NCBI RefSeq assembly: GCF_040409955.1
Contig: NZ_CP123385.1
Location: 1,689,351-1,753,350 of the forward strand
Source: Salipiger sp. H15
GTDB lineage: Bacteria > Pseudomonadota > Alphaproteobacteria > Rhodobacterales > Rhodobacteraceae
Reading direction: 5' to 3'
Length of the DNA stretch: 64,000 bases
This document shows, piece after piece, positions 55,712 through 63,935 of the stretch (position 1 is its first letter; each line of letters begins with the position of its first letter). A model generated the notes under the pieces. That model saw nothing but the letters and a program-made list of their open reading frames with translations, made no database searches and was not told the DNA's origin. Position numbers and translations under genes: made by a program.

Positions 55712-56985
55712 TCTGGGCTGGCGGCGGCTTTCTCGTCCTGCTGATCTCGGGCACGCCCATCGTCCTCGCGCTCGGCATCGCCGCGCTGCTGGCGATCGAG
55801 CTGACAACGACGGCACCGATCTCGATCGTGGCGCAGCGGGTCTATGGCGGGATCAGTTCCTTCACCCTCATGGCGATCCCCTTCTTCGTGGCCTCGGGGC
55901 TTCTGATGGAGGCGGGGGGCATCGCAAGGCGCTTCGTCAACCTCGCCAGCGCGCTCGTCGGCTGGATCACCGGCTCGCTCTACATGGTCTCGATCGTCAC
56001 CGGCACCGGGCTCGCGGCGATCTCGGGCTCGGGCTCGGCGGACACGGCGGCGATCAGCGCGGTGATGACGCCGGAGATGCGCAAGCGGCGCTACGACATC
56101 GACCTTGCCTCGGCGGTGATCGCGGCCTCGGGCTCGCTCGCCTCGATCATCCCGCCGTCGATCGTGATGATCGTCATCGCCATCACCTCGAACCAGTCGA
56201 TCGGCGCCATGTTCCTCGGCGGCATCGTGCCGGGCCTGCTGGTCATGGTCGGGCTGATGGTCGGCTGCTGGCTCTACGCCCGCCGCGGCGGCGAGGCCTA
56301 CCGCGACAAGGAGGCCTTCACCCTCAAGCGCCTGCGCGCCGGCTTCATCGACGCGGCCCCCGGCCTGCTGGTGCCGGTGGTGATCATCGGCGGCATCGTC
56401 GGCGGCGTCTTCACCGCGACCGAGGCGGCTTGCGTCGCGCTCTTCACCACGCTCTTCGTCACCATGTGCATCTACCGCGAGCTGAAGCCGCGCGACCTGC
56501 CGCGGATCTTCCTGCGGGCGATCAGCCTCTCGGCCACGGTGCTGATCATCATCGCCACCGCCTCGGTCTTCACCTGGATCATCGCGACGCAGGGTTTCCC
56601 GGCGATGCTGAAGGGCTGGCTGACCGGGGTCACCGACAACCCGATCGTCTTCCTGCTGATCGTGAACCTGCTGCTGCTCGTCGTCGGCATGTTCATGGAG
56701 AGCATCTCGGCGGTGCTGATCCTGCTGCCGATCCTGCTGCCCATGGCGCAGAGCTACGGCATCAACCCGGTGCAGTTCGGGGTGATCACCGCGCTGAACC
56801 TGTCGATCGGGCTGATCACGCCGCCCTACGGCATCTGCCTCTACGTCGCGGCCAGCGTCGCCGGCCGCCGCATCGAGCAGGTCTCGCGCAAGGTCTGGCT
56901 GCCGCTCGGCTGCATGCTGGTGGCGCTGCTGCTCGTGACCTTCGTGCCCGCGATTTCCCTCTGGCTTCCCTCGGTCCTGCTCTAA
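55708..56985 (+). CDS. dctM: TRAP transporter large permease (DctM)
   Basis: The 425-residue protein has about twelve membrane helices and the DctM motifs AIPFFVASGLLMEAGGIARR near 54, GSGSADTAAISAVMTPEM near 103-120, GSLASIIPPSIVMIVIA near 138 and GLITPPYGICLYVAA near 370. It carries Na+-coupled uptake of organic acids delivered by the DctP protein. Start ATG 55708 overlaps the dctQ stop. Confidence 0.93.
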   Translation: MIWAGGGFLVLLISGTPIVLALGIAALLAIELTTTAPISIVAQRVYGGISSFTLMAIPFFVASGLLMEAGGIARRFVNLASALVGWITGSLYMVSIVTGTGLAAISGSGSADTAAISAVMTPEMRKRRYDIDLASAVIAASGSLASIIPPSIVMIVIAITSNQSIGAMFLGGIVPGLLVMVGLMVGCWLYARRGGEAYRDKEAFTLKRLRAGFIDAAPGLLVPVVIIGGIVGGVFTATEAACVALFTTLFVTMCIYRELKPRDLPRIFLRAISLSATVLIIIATASVFTWIIATQGFPAMLKGWLTGVTDNPIVFLLIVNLLLLVVGMFMESISAVLILLPILLPMAQSYGINPVQFGVITALNLSIGLITPPYGICLYVAASVAGRRIEQVSRKVWLPLGCMLVALLLVTFVPAISLWLPSVLL

Positions 56986-57041
56986 CCGCGGGGCGCCGCC
57001 CCTCCACCACTCACGCAACTTCAACCAAAGAGAAAACAAAG

Positions 57042-58004
57042 ATGTCCAACAGGGTTCTCACCACCATCGCGGCGCTGGCCGCGCTCGTTTCGGCCCCCGC
57101 CTTCGCCGCGGACTACACCTTCAAGGTCGCCCACACCAACGCCGCGGGCGAGGTGCAGGACATGGGCCTGCAGAAGATGAAGGAGCTGCTCGAGGCCAAA
57201 TCCGGCGGCGCCGCCACGCTGGAAATCTACGCCGGCGGCCAGCTCGGCGACGAGCAGCAGACCGTCGAGGGCGTGATGCTCGGCTCGCTCGACATGGGCA
57301 TGACCTCGAACGCGATGCTCTCGAACTACGTCGAGGACTACAAGGTCTTCGACCTGCCGTTCCTCTTCCCCTCGATCCCGGCGCTCGGCGAGAAGGTCGA
57401 TGCCAACTGGGACATGATGGAATCCTCGGCCAACGGCTCGGGCTTCCAACTGCTCGCCGTCTTCTCCTCGGGCATCCGCCACCTGATGACCTCGAAGCCG
57501 GTCGAGAGCATGGAGGACCTCGCGGGCATGAAGATCCGCACCATGCAGAACCCGATCCACGTCGAGGCCTTCCGTGCCTATGGCGCCAACCCCACGCCGA
57601 TGTCCTACGCCGAGCTCTACGGCGCGCTGCAATCGGGCGTGGTCGACGGGGCCGAGGGTGCCTCGACCGGCTACGACGGCATGAAGTTCTACGAGGTCGC
57701 GCCCGATTTCGCGCTGGTCGGCTGGCTCAACATGACCGCGCCGGTGACCATGAAGAAGGACACGTTCGACGCGCTGCCCGCCGAGATCCAGACCGCGCTG
57801 ATGGAAGCCGGATCCGAGGCCGCCGCCTGGCAGCGCCAGTACGTCGTCGACCAGGAACAGCCGCTGATCGACAGCTTCAAGGAGCATGGCGTCAACATCA
57901 CCACGCCGGACACCGCGCCCTTCATCGAAGCCTCGCAGCCGCTCTACCAAAGCCAGCTTACGACCGAAGGCCAGAAGGCTCTCTTCGAAGCCCTGACCCA
58001 GTAA
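57042..58004 (+). CDS. dctP: TRAP transporter periplasmic binding protein (DctP)
   Basis: The 320-residue protein has a Sec signal ([23 protein letters not shown]) and the DctP fold: LEIYAGGQLGDEQQTVEGVMLGSLDMG near 68-92, and the ligand-carboxylate Arg in LAGMKIRTMQNPIHVEAF near 150-170. The invariant Arg implies a carboxylate ligand. It follows dctM by 56 nt and is followed by a strong hairpin. Located inside the catabolic island, it probably brings in the pathway substrate. Confidence 0.92.
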   Translation: MSNRVLTTIAALAALVSAPAFAADYTFKVAHTNAAGEVQDMGLQKMKELLEAKSGGAATLEIYAGGQLGDEQQTVEGVMLGSLDMGMTSNAMLSNYVEDYKVFDLPFLFPSIPALGEKVDANWDMMESSANGSGFQLLAVFSSGIRHLMTSKPVESMEDLAGMKIRTMQNPIHVEAFRAYGANPTPMSYAELYGALQSGVVDGAEGASTGYDGMKFYEVAPDFALVGWLNMTAPVTMKKDTFDALPAEIQTALMEAGSEAAAWQRQYVVDQEQPLIDSFKEHGVNITTPDTAPFIEASQPLYQSQLTTEGQKALFEALTQ

Positions 58005-58012
58005 GCTGACCT

Positions 58013-58054
58013 TCGGGCCCGCGGTGTTCCCCTCCCTATCCGCCGCGGGCCCGA
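58013..58054 (+). terminator. 12-bp hairpin after dctP
   Basis: TCGGGCCCGCGG (58013-58024), an 18-nt loop and CCGCGGGCCCGA (58043-58054) form a perfect stem just after the dctP stop and 26 nt before the hydantoinase gene. There is no T-run. It may stabilise the dctP message and reduce read-through into the hydrolase gene. Confidence 0.6.
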
Positions 58055-58079
58055 TCAGACTCTCACGAAAGACCCGAAC

Positions 58080-59489
58080 ATGCTCGATACCGCCATCCGC
58101 AACGCCGAGATCGTCACCGCCGCCGACCGCATCCGCGCCGAGATCGGCATCAGGGACGGCCGCATCGTCACCATCGCCGAGGATGTCGGCCCCGCGCGCG
58201 AGGAGATCGACGCCGCGGGGCTTCTGGCGCTTCCGGGCGGCATCGACGCCCATGTCCACCTCGCCCAGCACCAGGGCGGCGGCGTGGTCATGGCCGACGG
58301 CTTCGAGAGCGGCACGCGCTCGGCCGCGGCGGGCGGCAACACCACCGTCATGCCCTTTGCCCTGCAGCAGAAGGGCCAGTCGCTGCGCGAGGCGGTGCAG
58401 GCCTATCACGAGGCGGCGGAAGGCAAATGCCACGTCGACACCTCGTTCCACCTGATCATCACCGACCCCACGCCGCAGGTGCTGGGGCAGGAGCTGCCGG
58501 CGCTGGTCAAGGCCGGCTACACCTCGTTCAAGGTCTTCATGACCTATGACGACATGGTTCTGAACGACGCGCAGCTGCTCGACGTTTTCGACGTGGCCCG
58601 GCGCGAGAAGGCCATGGTCATGGTCCATGCCGAGGGCTACGACGCGATCCGCTACATGGCCAAGCGGCTGGAGGAGGCGGGCAAGACCGCGCCCTACTAC
58701 CACGCCGAGAGCCGCCCGCAGTCGGTCGAGCGCGAGGCGACGCACCGCGCCATCTCCCACGCCGAGCTGACCGACGTGCCGATCACCATCGTGCATGTCT
58801 CGGGGCGCGATCCGATGGAGCAGATCCAGTGGGCCAAGCGGCGCGGCATGAACATCTGGGCCGAGACCTGCCCGCAGTACATCACGCTGACCGCCGAGGA
58901 CCTCAAGGGGCTGAACATGGACTTCGAGGGGGCCAAGTACGTCTGCTCGCCGCCGCCCCGCGACATGGACAGCCAGAAGGCGATCTGGGAGGGGCTGCGC
59001 GACGGCACCTTCGACATCTTCTCGTCCGACCATTGCCCGTTCCGCTTCGAGGATTCCAAGGGCAAGGACGTGGAGGGCGCGCGCAGCTCGTTCCGCTGGG
59101 TGCCGAACGGCATCCCCGGCATCGAGACCCGGCTGCCGATCCTCTTCTCGGAAGGGGTCGCGAAGGGCCGCATCCCGATCGAGCGCTTCGTTGCGCTGAC
59201 CGCCACCAACCCCGCCAAGCTCTTCGGCCTCTACCCGCGCAAGGGCACGATCGCGGTGGGTGCCGATGCCGACATCACGCTCTGGGATCCGGCGCGCGAG
59301 GTGACCATCTCGCAGAGCCTCCTGCACCACGACTGCGACTACACGCCCTACGAGGGACTGGACGTGACCGGCTGGCCGGTGCGCACCATCCTGCGCGGCA
59401 AGACCATCTTCGAGGAGGGCGAGGTGACCGGCGCGCCGGACGCGGGCGTCTACCTCGAGCGCGGCACCAGCCGGGCCTTCGGGACCTGA
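58080..59489 (+). CDS. hydA: dihydropyrimidinase/D-hydantoinase-family cyclic amidohydrolase
   Basis: The 469-residue protein has the complete binuclear metal site of the family: GIDAHVHL with His58/His60, the carboxylated Lys151 (TSFKVFMTYDD), His183 (VMVHAEG), His239 (TIVHVSGRD) and Asp317 (SSDHCPF). It opens cyclic amides such as dihydropyrimidines, hydantoins or imides. It follows the TRAP genes in the same direction, so the imported compound or a derivative may be its substrate. True dihydropyrimidinase versus a related cyclic imidase cannot be told apart here; no N-carbamoyl amidohydrolase gene is seen in the window. Confidence 0.88.
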   Translation: MLDTAIRNAEIVTAADRIRAEIGIRDGRIVTIAEDVGPAREEIDAAGLLALPGGIDAHVHLAQHQGGGVVMADGFESGTRSAAAGGNTTVMPFALQQKGQSLREAVQAYHEAAEGKCHVDTSFHLIITDPTPQVLGQELPALVKAGYTSFKVFMTYDDMVLNDAQLLDVFDVARREKAMVMVHAEGYDAIRYMAKRLEEAGKTAPYYHAESRPQSVEREATHRAISHAELTDVPITIVHVSGRDPMEQIQWAKRRGMNIWAETCPQYITLTAEDLKGLNMDFEGAKYVCSPPPRDMDSQKAIWEGLRDGTFDIFSSDHCPFRFEDSKGKDVEGARSSFRWVPNGIPGIETRLPILFSEGVAKGRIPIERFVALTATNPAKLFGLYPRKGTIAVGADADITLWDPAREVTISQSLLHHDCDYTPYEGLDVTGWPVRTILRGKTIFEEGEVTGAPDAGVYLERGTSRAFGT

Positions 59490-59499
59490 CCGGGCGGCA

Positions 59500-59526
59500 C
59501 GGGCGGGCCCTGCCTAGGCCCGCCCG
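59500..59526 (+). terminator. 10-bp GC hairpin after the hydantoinase gene
   Basis: CGGGCGGGCC (59500-59509), loop CTGCCTA, GGCCCGCCCG (59517-59526) form a perfect stem eleven bases after the stop. No T-run follows, so it is a likely Rho-assisted stop or 3'-stabilising element. Confidence 0.55.
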
Positions 59527-59604
59527 CAACACCTGGCCGCGTGCCGGATTCGCAGGGTCCTTCAATCCCTTGGCAGAATGTGGGAACTGAAATAGCGTTC
59601 CGCC

Positions 59605-60189
59605 ATGATCGTGCCACTTCTCCTTCTTGCCGCCTCGCTGACCGGGCTCGTCGCGGCCCTTTCCCAGCCCGGCCTTACCGATGTCGCCCTGCTTGCGATC
59701 CCCTGCGCGCTTGCCAGCCTGATCCTGCTGCTGCGGGCCTGGCCGGAGCGGGCGCGGGGCCCGGCGCGGAGACCGTCGCGGGGAAGGCCGATCATCCTCG
59801 ACGGCTCGAACATCATGTACTGGCGCGGCGGCGATCCGGAGCTCGCCGCGGTGCGCGAGGCGGTGGATGCATTGCGGGCTCGCGGCTTCACCCCCGGCGT
59901 CGTCTTCGATGCCAACGTCGGCTACAAGCTGGTCGGCAGGTATCAGAACAATGCCGAGCTCGGCAGGCTGCTCGGGCTGCCGCGTGACCGCGTGACGGTC
60001 GTGTCCAAGGGCATTCCGGCGGATCAGGTCATACTCAAGGCCGCGCGTGGGCGCGGCGCGCGGATCATCACCAACGACCGCTATCGCGACTGGGCCGAGG
60101 CGCATCCCGAGATCGCGCGCGAGGGCCACCTCGTGCGCGGCGGCTACCGCGCGGGCAAGCTCTGGCTGGAGCTCGACGACGGCGCGTGA
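59605..60189 (+). CDS. membrane-anchored NYN/PIN-type ribonuclease (Zc3h12a-like)
   Basis: The 194-residue protein begins with two hydrophobic helices (about residues 3-19 and 25-44) and a basic linker (RARGPARRPSRGRP). The soluble part looks like a Zc3h12a/NYN nuclease: IILDGSNIMYW with Asp66, GVVFDANVGYKL with Asp102, GIPADQVILKAA with Asp140 and ARIITNDRYRDW with Asp158. Four acidic residues fit a PIN-fold metal site. It would be a membrane-attached endoribonuclease, perhaps in mRNA turnover. No partner gene is adjacent; it converges on the GntR gene. Confidence 0.7.
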   Translation: MIVPLLLLAASLTGLVAALSQPGLTDVALLAIPCALASLILLLRAWPERARGPARRPSRGRPIILDGSNIMYWRGGDPELAAVREAVDALRARGFTPGVVFDANVGYKLVGRYQNNAELGRLLGLPRDRVTVVSKGIPADQVILKAARGRGARIITNDRYRDWAEAHPEIAREGHLVRGGYRAGKLWLELDDGA

Positions 60190-60191
60190 CG

Positions 60192-60217
60192 CCGCCCGCC
60201 GGGAAGCGGGCGGTCTT
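60192..60217. terminator. hairpin between convergent NYN nuclease and GntR genes
   Basis: CCGCCCGC (60192-60199), loop CGGGAA, GCGGGCGG (60206-60213), then TCTTCC. A perfect 8-bp stem placed between two stop codons; it may serve both directions. Confidence 0.6.
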
Positions 60218-60225
60218 CCGAGCGT

Positions 60226-60897
60226 TCAGCCCTCGGGCGCGATGCGCGAGACGAGGTCTTCCATCATCGCGGCGTTCTGCATCCGCAGGATCGCCTCGGC
60301 CGCGCCCGCGTCCTGCCGGCGCAGCGCGTCGATCAGCAGCTGCATCTCCTCGGCCATGACCCGCCGCCGCCCGGTGCCGTAGCCGTAGCCGCGGCGGAAG
60401 GCGAAGATCGTGTCCCAGCCGCGCAGGAACACCCGCAGCGCCTCGCGGTTGCCGCCGTACTCCACCAGCCGCGCGTTGAAGCGGCGGTTGGTGTCGATGG
60501 CCTCCAGATCCTCGCCCGCGTCGAGATGCGCGCGGTACTCGGCCGCGAGCGTCTCCAACTCGCGGATCCGCTCCAGCGTCAGCGCCGCCATGCCGCGCCG
60601 CACGGCGAAGATGCGCAGCTCGGTGTTCAGCTCGAAGAGGTCGGTGATGTAGGCCCGGTCGAGCTGGCGCACGGTCGCGCCGCGGTTGGGCTCGATGGCG
60701 ACGAGCCCCTCGCCCTCGAGCTTCCGCAACGCCTCGCGCAGCGGCATGGTCGAGAAGCCGAGCCGCTTGGCCAGTTCCGCGGTCTTCAGCCGTTCGCCGG
60801 GGGCGATGCGCCCCGAAAGGATGTCCTCGCGGATCAGGCGGGTGGCCTGGTCCACGGAGTTCTGGGCGGCATCGAGGGCAAGCACTTCGTTTGGCAT
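60226..60897 (-). CDS. GntR-family regulator with FCD domain
   Basis: The 223-residue protein has a GntR winged HTH at about 18-80 (QATRLIREDILSGRIAPGERLKTAELAKRLGFSTMPLREALRKLEGEGLVAIEPNRGATV) and an all-helical FCD effector domain (DLFELNTELRIFAVRRGMAAL; NRRFNARLVEYGGN with metal/ligand-binding residues). FCD regulators usually bind carboxylates. It is the last gene of the acyl-CoA dehydrogenase/MaoC operon, whose promoter carries the ATCTGATC element, implying autoregulation. The same element precedes three other promoters in the island. Confidence 0.9.
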   Translation of the reverse strand: MPNEVLALDAAQNSVDQATRLIREDILSGRIAPGERLKTAELAKRLGFSTMPLREALRKLEGEGLVAIEPNRGATVRQLDRAYITDLFELNTELRIFAVRRGMAALTLERIRELETLAAEYRAHLDAGEDLEAIDTNRRFNARLVEYGGNREALRVFLRGWDTIFAFRRGYGYGTGRRRVMAEEMQLLIDALRRQDAGAAEAILRMQNAAMMEDLVSRIAPEG

Positions 60898-60911
60898 GGC
60901 GCGACTTTCCG

Positions 60912-61355
60912 TCAGGGGCTCTTGCGGATCAAGGAGATATGCTCGGCGTCGATGAGCAACGTGCCGTCAGCGCGCAGAAGCCGCACCGCTTCGGTGATAA
61001 TTCCGGCAGGGCGCGAGCCGCTCTCGCGCTTGGCGGTGAACTCCATCTCGACGTGCACCGTATCCCCGGCGACGATCGGGTGCCGGAAGCGCACGTCGTT
61101 CCAGCCGAGCGAGGCGATCGACGTTTCTTCGTAGAGCCTGAGCTCGGTCTTCAGCCCCTCCATCAGCGACAGGCCGTAGAGCCCGTGGGCGATGATGCCC
61201 GGGAAACCGGCCTCCTTCGCATAGGCCTCGTCGGTGTGCAGGGGGTGGTGGTCGCGCGTCAGCCGGCAGAAGTCCGCGATGTCCGCCACGGTGATCTCGT
61301 GGTCCGGCGTGGTGTAGCTGCGGCCGATCTCGACGTCTTCGTAGGAGAGGTTCAT
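60912..61355 (-). CDS. MaoC-family hydratase
   Basis: The 147-residue protein has a complete hydratase-2 motif, FCRLTRDHHPLHTDEAYA (residues 29-46), with catalytic Asp35 and His40, and IIAHGLYGLSLMEGL after it. It would hydrate the enoyl-CoA product of the acyl-CoA dehydrogenase encoded immediately upstream, with which it overlaps by 4 nt (ATGA). GntR follows 14 nt later. Confidence 0.88.
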   Translation of the reverse strand: MNLSYEDVEIGRSYTTPDHEITVADIADFCRLTRDHHPLHTDEAYAKEAGFPGIIAHGLYGLSLMEGLKTELRLYEETSIASLGWNDVRFRHPIVAGDTVHVEMEFTAKRESGSRPAGIITEAVRLLRADGTLLIDAEHISLIRKSP

Positions 61356-62494
61356 GCGTAGGCCTTCTGCACCTGCCGCGCGATGATCATGCGCTGGATC
61401 TGGTTGGTGCCCTCGTAGATCTGGCTCAGCCGCACGTCGCGGAACAGGCGCTCGACCCGGAACTCGCGCGAGTAGCCGTTGCCGCCATGGATCTGCAGCG
61501 CGTTCGAGATGTGCACCTGCGCCATGTCGGTGGTGAAGAGCTTGGCCTGCGCCGCTTCGAGCGCGATCGGCTTGCCGGCATCGTAGAGCCTGGCGGCGTT
61601 GTGGATCAGCAGCCGCGCGGCGGCGATGTCCTTGGCCATGTCGGCGATCATGAACTGCACCGCCTGATGCTCGAAGATCGGCTTGCCGAACTGCTTGCGG
61701 TCATTGGCATAGGCGATGGCATCCTCCATCGCCGCCTGCGCCATGCCGAGCGCCATCGACGACATCATCAGCCGCGAGAAGTTGAAGTTCTCCATCGCCA
61801 TCTTGAAGGCGCCGTGCTCCGGCCCGATCAGGTTGGTGACCGGCACGCGCACCTCGTCGAAGCTGACCATGCATTCGGCGAGCCCGTGCATGCCGAGCAG
61901 TTCCTCGGACTTGCCGCGGATCACGCCGGGACGGTTGGTCTCGACGAGAATGCAGGAAATGCCCCGGTGCCCGGCCTCGGGATCGGTCTTGGCGAAGACC
62001 ATGATCACGTCGGCGACCTGCCCGAAAGTGACCCAGGCCTTGGTGCCCTTGATGACATATTCATCACCGTCGCGACGGGCGGAGGTCTTCATCGCGGCGA
62101 CATCCGAGCCGTGGTCGGGCTCGGTGACCGCGGTTGCGGGAATCACCTTGCCCTCGAGGATGCCGGGAATCAGCGCCTTGTGCTGGTCCGAGCCGTGGTG
62201 GTCGAGGAAGAGCGCCGCCTCGACGGGAATCGCGAAGGCATTGCCGACCGCGCCCGAGCCGCGCGCGATCTCTTCCATGACGATGCAGGCGGCCATGGCG
62301 TCGAGCCCGACGCCGCCCGCCTCCTCGCGCAGCGCGACGCCGAAAAGCCCTTGCTCGGCGAGCGCTTCGTAGACCGGGCGGGGGAATTCGTCGTCGCGGT
62401 CGATGGCGGCCGCCGCGGGGGCGACCACGTCGTCGGAGAGCCGGCGCGCGGTGTCGCGGACCATGCGCTGCTCTTCGGAATAGAACTGATCCAA
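61352..62494 (-). CDS. acyl-CoA dehydrogenase
   Basis: The 380-residue protein begins with TTG at 62494; AGGAGA lies five bases before it and no ATG or GTG fits the conserved N-terminus (MDQFYSEEQRMVRDTARRL). It has TAVTEPDHGSDVAAMKTSA near 121-139, RKQFGKPIFEHQAVQFMIADMA near 266 and the canonical catalytic Glu361 in IYEGTNQIQR. It oxidises an acyl-CoA and passes electrons to ETF. It is first in the operon with MaoC and GntR. Confidence 0.92.
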   Translation of the reverse strand: MDQFYSEEQRMVRDTARRLSDDVVAPAAAAIDRDDEFPRPVYEALAEQGLFGVALREEAGGVGLDAMAACIVMEEIARGSGAVGNAFAIPVEAALFLDHHGSDQHKALIPGILEGKVIPATAVTEPDHGSDVAAMKTSARRDGDEYVIKGTKAWVTFGQVADVIMVFAKTDPEAGHRGISCILVETNRPGVIRGKSEELLGMHGLAECMVSFDEVRVPVTNLIGPEHGAFKMAMENFNFSRLMMSSMALGMAQAAMEDAIAYANDRKQFGKPIFEHQAVQFMIADMAKDIAAARLLIHNAARLYDAGKPIALEAAQAKLFTTDMAQVHISNALQIHGGNGYSREFRVERLFRDVRLSQIYEGTNQIQRMIIARQVQKAYA

Positions 62495-62521
62495 TCTGAT
62501 CTCCTGTCGGGTGATGCTGAT

Positions 62522-62537
62522 ATTATCTGATCATCAG
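62522..62537. promoter_or_regulatory. GntR operator candidate upstream of the acyl-CoA dehydrogenase operon
   Basis: ATTATCTGATCATCAG (62522-62537) shares its first 12 bases, ATTATCTGATCA, exactly with 62987-62998. A further AATCTGATC (62493-62501) overlaps the ribosome site and TTG start. The position suits repression of the operon that includes the GntR gene. Confidence 0.6.
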
Positions 62538-62560
62538 CTACACAGGCTGGCGGCGCCGGG

Positions 62561-62926
62561 TCAAGCCGAGGCGACCCCGGCATGGAACGCGTCCGAGGGG
62601 TCGCGGTCGAAAAAGTAGACGATGACGTCCTTGGGCGAGGCGCCGTAGGCCCGCACCGCCGCCCCGGTGATCGCCCGCGCGGCCGACTCCTTGGCCTCCT
62701 GCGGCCTCGGGAAAGCGTGGACTTTTATGAACATGCGGAAGTTTTCAGCGTTTTCGCCGTATTTTCCAGCATGTCCGTAGGAATAGTTGGGGGCCGAAAA
62801 ATAATAGCAGGTGACGATTTCCGGCTTGATCCCGAAGGCCTGGCAGAGACCATCGGTCATGTCTTTCGTCGCAACCGCCCGTATTTCCTCGGTGGCGTCG
62901 CGGTCGATGATCTCGATGAAGGGCAT
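62561..62926 (-). CDS. tautomerase-superfamily protein
   Basis: The 121-residue protein begins MPFIEIIDRDATEEIRAVATKDMTDGLCQAFG, giving the catalytic N-terminal proline (Pro1 after Met removal) of 4-oxalocrotonate-tautomerase-like proteins, and ends with VYFFDRDPSDAFHAG. Length fits a fused beta-alpha-beta pair. It could tautomerise an enol/keto acid or act as a hydratase. AAGGAG lies seven bases before the ATG. It is divergent from the third DapA-like gene across an intact GntR palindrome. Confidence 0.72.
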   Translation of the reverse strand: MPFIEIIDRDATEEIRAVATKDMTDGLCQAFGIKPEIVTCYYFSAPNYSYGHAGKYGENAENFRMFIKVHAFPRPQEAKESAARAITGAAVRAYGASPKDVIVYFFDRDPSDAFHAGVASA

Positions 62927-62986
62927 GGGGTGTCTCCTTGGGAAAGGGGCGCGGGGAGGGGCGCCGTTGGGGGGATGTGTTGACTC

Positions 62987-63006
62987 ATTATCTGATCAGA
63001 TCAAAC
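62987..63006. promoter_or_regulatory. perfect palindrome ATCTGATCAGAT (GntR operator candidate)
   Basis: ATCTGATCAGAT (62990-63001) is a perfect 12-bp palindrome extended by ATT on the left and CAAA on the right. It lies between the divergent tautomerase gene (start 62926) and DapA-like gene (start 63057). It is the best copy of the element found also at 62522 and around 54890-54957. Confidence 0.65.
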
Positions 63007-63056
63007 GTGACTGCAAGAATTTTGGATCGGCGACTGAGATGCCGGAAAGGACAAGA

Positions 63057-63935
63057 ATGACCTTCAAGGGGAGCTACACCGTCTGCGTCACGCCCTTCGA
63101 TGCGGAGGGCCGCGTCGACCTCGACGCGCTGCGCGGATACGTCGACTGGCAGATCGAGGAGGGGGTGCATGGCCTCATCCCGCTCGGCAGCACCGGCGAG
63201 TTCCTCTCGCTCACCCGCGACGAGCGCACCGCCGTCGCCGAGACGGTGATCCGGCAGGCCGCGGGCCGGGTGCCGGTGCTGATCGGCACCGCCGCGGAAT
63301 GGACCGACGAGGCGGTCTCGCTGAGCCGCGAGGCCGAGGAGCTGGGCGCAGACGGCGTGATGCTGGTGCCGCCCTACTACTCCTCGCCGACCGAGGCCGA
63401 GCTGGTGGTGCACTTCACCCGCGTCGCCGAGGCGCTGTCGATCCCGGTGATGCTCTACAACAACCCGTTCACCGCCAACGTCGACCTGAGCGCGGCGCTG
63501 GTCGGGCGGCTCTCGGAAGTCGACAACATCTCCTACATCAAGGACACGTCGAAGAACGTGCACCGGGTGACCGAGCTGCTCGAGGCCTGCAAGGGCCGGA
63601 TGACCGTCTTCGCCGGCTACTACCCTTGGGAGAGCTACCTGGCGGGCGCCGAGGGCTACAGCTCGGTCATGTCCAACATTGCGCCGAAACTCTCGGCTGA
63701 AACCTTCGAGCGGACGGTCGACGGCTCCGGAGAGGGTCGCGACCTCTACGTGAAAAGCCTGCCGCTGATCAACGCGCTGGCGGGCGACCTTTACGTCTCG
63801 GCCACCAAGGCCGCGATGAAGATGGTCGGACGCCCGATGGGCGATCCGCGCCCGCCGCGCCTGCCTCTGCCCGAGGCCAAACGCGCCGAGCTGGAAACCA
63901 TCATGACGGATCTCGGGCTGCTGGCGGAGGCCTGA
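63057..63935 (+). CDS. DapA-family dihydrodipicolinate synthase-like lyase
   Basis: The 292-residue protein from ATG 63057 (GGAAAGG upstream) has the standard family residues: PLGSTGEF at 42-49, VPPYYSSP near 105-111, Tyr134 (VMLYNNP) and Schiff-base Lys162 (SYIKDTS). It thus keeps features missing from the tandem pair at 50997-52846. Location under the GntR palindrome in a catabolic island suggests a sugar-acid or oxo-acid aldolase/dehydratase rather than lysine biosynthesis. Confidence 0.87.
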   Translation: MTFKGSYTVCVTPFDAEGRVDLDALRGYVDWQIEEGVHGLIPLGSTGEFLSLTRDERTAVAETVIRQAAGRVPVLIGTAAEWTDEAVSLSREAEELGADGVMLVPPYYSSPTEAELVVHFTRVAEALSIPVMLYNNPFTANVDLSAALVGRLSEVDNISYIKDTSKNVHRVTELLEACKGRMTVFAGYYPWESYLAGAEGYSSVMSNIAPKLSAETFERTVDGSGEGRDLYVKSLPLINALAGDLYVSATKAAMKMVGRPMGDPRPPRLPLPEAKRAELETIMTDLGLLAEA

